Positions 63,426 through 64,000 of a DNA stretch of 64,000 bases are shown in pieces. The notes below the pieces were generated by a model. That model searched no databases and was not told where the DNA came from. It saw nothing but the letters and a program-made list of their open reading frames with translations. Numbering within the stretch: position 1 is the first letter of the stretch; the number at the start of each line of letters is the position of its first letter. This stretch comes from Rhodoblastus sp. (GTDB lineage Bacteria > Pseudomonadota > Alphaproteobacteria > Rhizobiales > Beijerinckiaceae): contig NZ_JAGRPM010000007.1 in the NCBI RefSeq assembly GCF_019449565.1, positions 1 through 64,000 of the forward strand, given 5' to 3'. A program made the translations under genes and the position numbers.

Positions 63426-64000
63426 TCAATCCTTCGTCTGGCGTTCGAGCAGGAAGACGCCCTGTTCGCCGAACAGGTTCCACGCCCACCAGGGCGCATT
63501 GACGCGAATCTGTGCGCCGCTGCTGTTCATCGCGACTGCGCGGAGAATGCGCGCGTCCACGACGCCCACCAGATTGACGAAATCCTTGATGGTGCAGAGG
63601 TGAATATTGGGCGTCTCGTACCAGGCGTAGGAGAGGTTTTCGGTGATCGGCATCCGGCCGCGCACGCCCAGTTGCCAGCGGATGCGCCAGTGGCCGAAAT
63701 TGGGGAAGGAGACGATGGCGCGCTTGCCGATCCGCATCATCTGCTCCAGCACTTTGCGCGGATTGCGCGTCGCCTGAAGCGTCTGCGACAGAATGACGTA
63801 ATCGAAGCCGTCGTCGGGATAATCCGCGAGATCGACGTCGGCGTCGCCCTGGACCACCGAAAGGCCCTTGGCGACGCAATGATTGACGCCCTTTTGCGAA
63901 ATTTCCACGCCCCGCGCGTCCACATTCCTGGTATCGGCGAGCAGGCGCAGCAATTCGCCGTCGCCGCAGCCGACATCGAGCACGCGGGCGCCATGTTCGA
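63426..64000 (-). CDS. metW: Methionine biosynthesis protein MetW (5' end cut by window edge)
   Basis: About 191 codons are visible; the first few N-terminal codons lie beyond the right edge. MetW is a SAM-methyltransferase-fold protein that works with homoserine O-acetyl/succinyltransferase MetX, normally encoded just upstream. VLDVGCGDGELLRLL is the SAM-binding motif, GVEISQKGVNHCVAKGLSV, VILSQTLQATRNPRKVLEQM and SFPNFGHWRIRWQL are MetW signatures. The C terminus is complete. The frame runs open to the window edge with EHGARVLDVG, the usual upstream residues. Confidence 0.94.
   Translation of the reverse strand, partial: EHGARVLDVGCGDGELLRLLADTRNVDARGVEISQKGVNHCVAKGLSVVQGDADVDLADYPDDGFDYVILSQTLQATRNPRKVLEQMMRIGKRAIVSFPNFGHWRIRWQLGVRGRMPITENLSYAWYETPNIHLCTIKDFVNLVGVVDARILRAVAMNSSGAQIRVNAPWWAWNLFGEQGVFLLERQTKD

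Overview
This 64 kb window is a continuous stretch of chromosomal housekeeping DNA from a GC-rich alphaproteobacterium, most likely of the order Hyphomicrobiales (Rhizobiales). The evidence is the gene content and order: etfB with a PduO-type adenosyltransferase and a twin-membrane-helix protein, a TIGR02302 family protein next to lysA and argH, purC-purS-purQ-purL with bolA and a CGFS glutaredoxin, the mdh-sucCD-sucAB-lpd block, priA followed by a five-gene F1 operon without F0 genes, a nodule-development-type glucan exporter (NdvA), and metW. An AroK-AroB fusion, an OmpW protein and soluble PAS chemoreceptors would fit the Beijerinckiaceae/Methylocystaceae side of the order, but that narrower placement is inference.

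Layout. 1-7.6 kb: etfB (cut by the left edge), cobalamin adenosyltransferase, a twin-helix membrane protein, the TIGR02302 protein, lysA, a small LptM-like lipoprotein, argH, and a divergent TlpA-type thioredoxin. 7.6-13.9 kb: monothiol glutaredoxin and BolA, then purL, purQ, purS and purC on the minus strand, interrupted by an opposite-strand ompW gene that carries its own perfect FNR-type site and terminator. 13.9-17.3 kb: the F1 inhibitor zeta subunit, xerC and a ClC channel. 17.3-28.5 kb: the TCA-cycle block read leftwards (zapE-tetR, then mdh-sucC-sucD-sucA-sucB-lpd).

28.7-35.5 kb: a MarR regulator, EVE and YciI proteins, a DUF3597 protein, gpsA, a phospholipase D-like protein and tsaD, then rightwards hemC-hemD and a DUF2147 protein. 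35.7-46.2 kb: secA, priA and atpH-A-G-D-C, closed by a strong terminator. 46.2-57.4 kb: ubiG, lysC, ptsP (nitrogen-PTS enzyme I), prfA, a half-size EamA protein, manC, a phosphomannomutase/phosphoglucomutase and ndvA. 57.4-64 kb: a CNNM/CorC-type membrane protein, the AroK-AroB fusion, a 47-residue membrane protein overlapping xerD, a soluble double-PAS chemoreceptor, and metW (cut by the right edge).

I see no insertion sequence, prophage, CRISPR array, tRNA, rRNA or recognisable defence island. I did not find a clearly new multi-gene system. The most interesting signals are local: an interleaved pair of inverted repeats before etfB, the FNR-controlled ompW placed inside the purine cluster, a membrane-anchored single-HKD phospholipase D-like protein translationally coupled with gpsA, the kinase/synthase fusion, and the tandem-PAS receptor. 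Start sites, motif positions and repeat arms were read by eye; family assignments rest on motif recognition, not on a database search.
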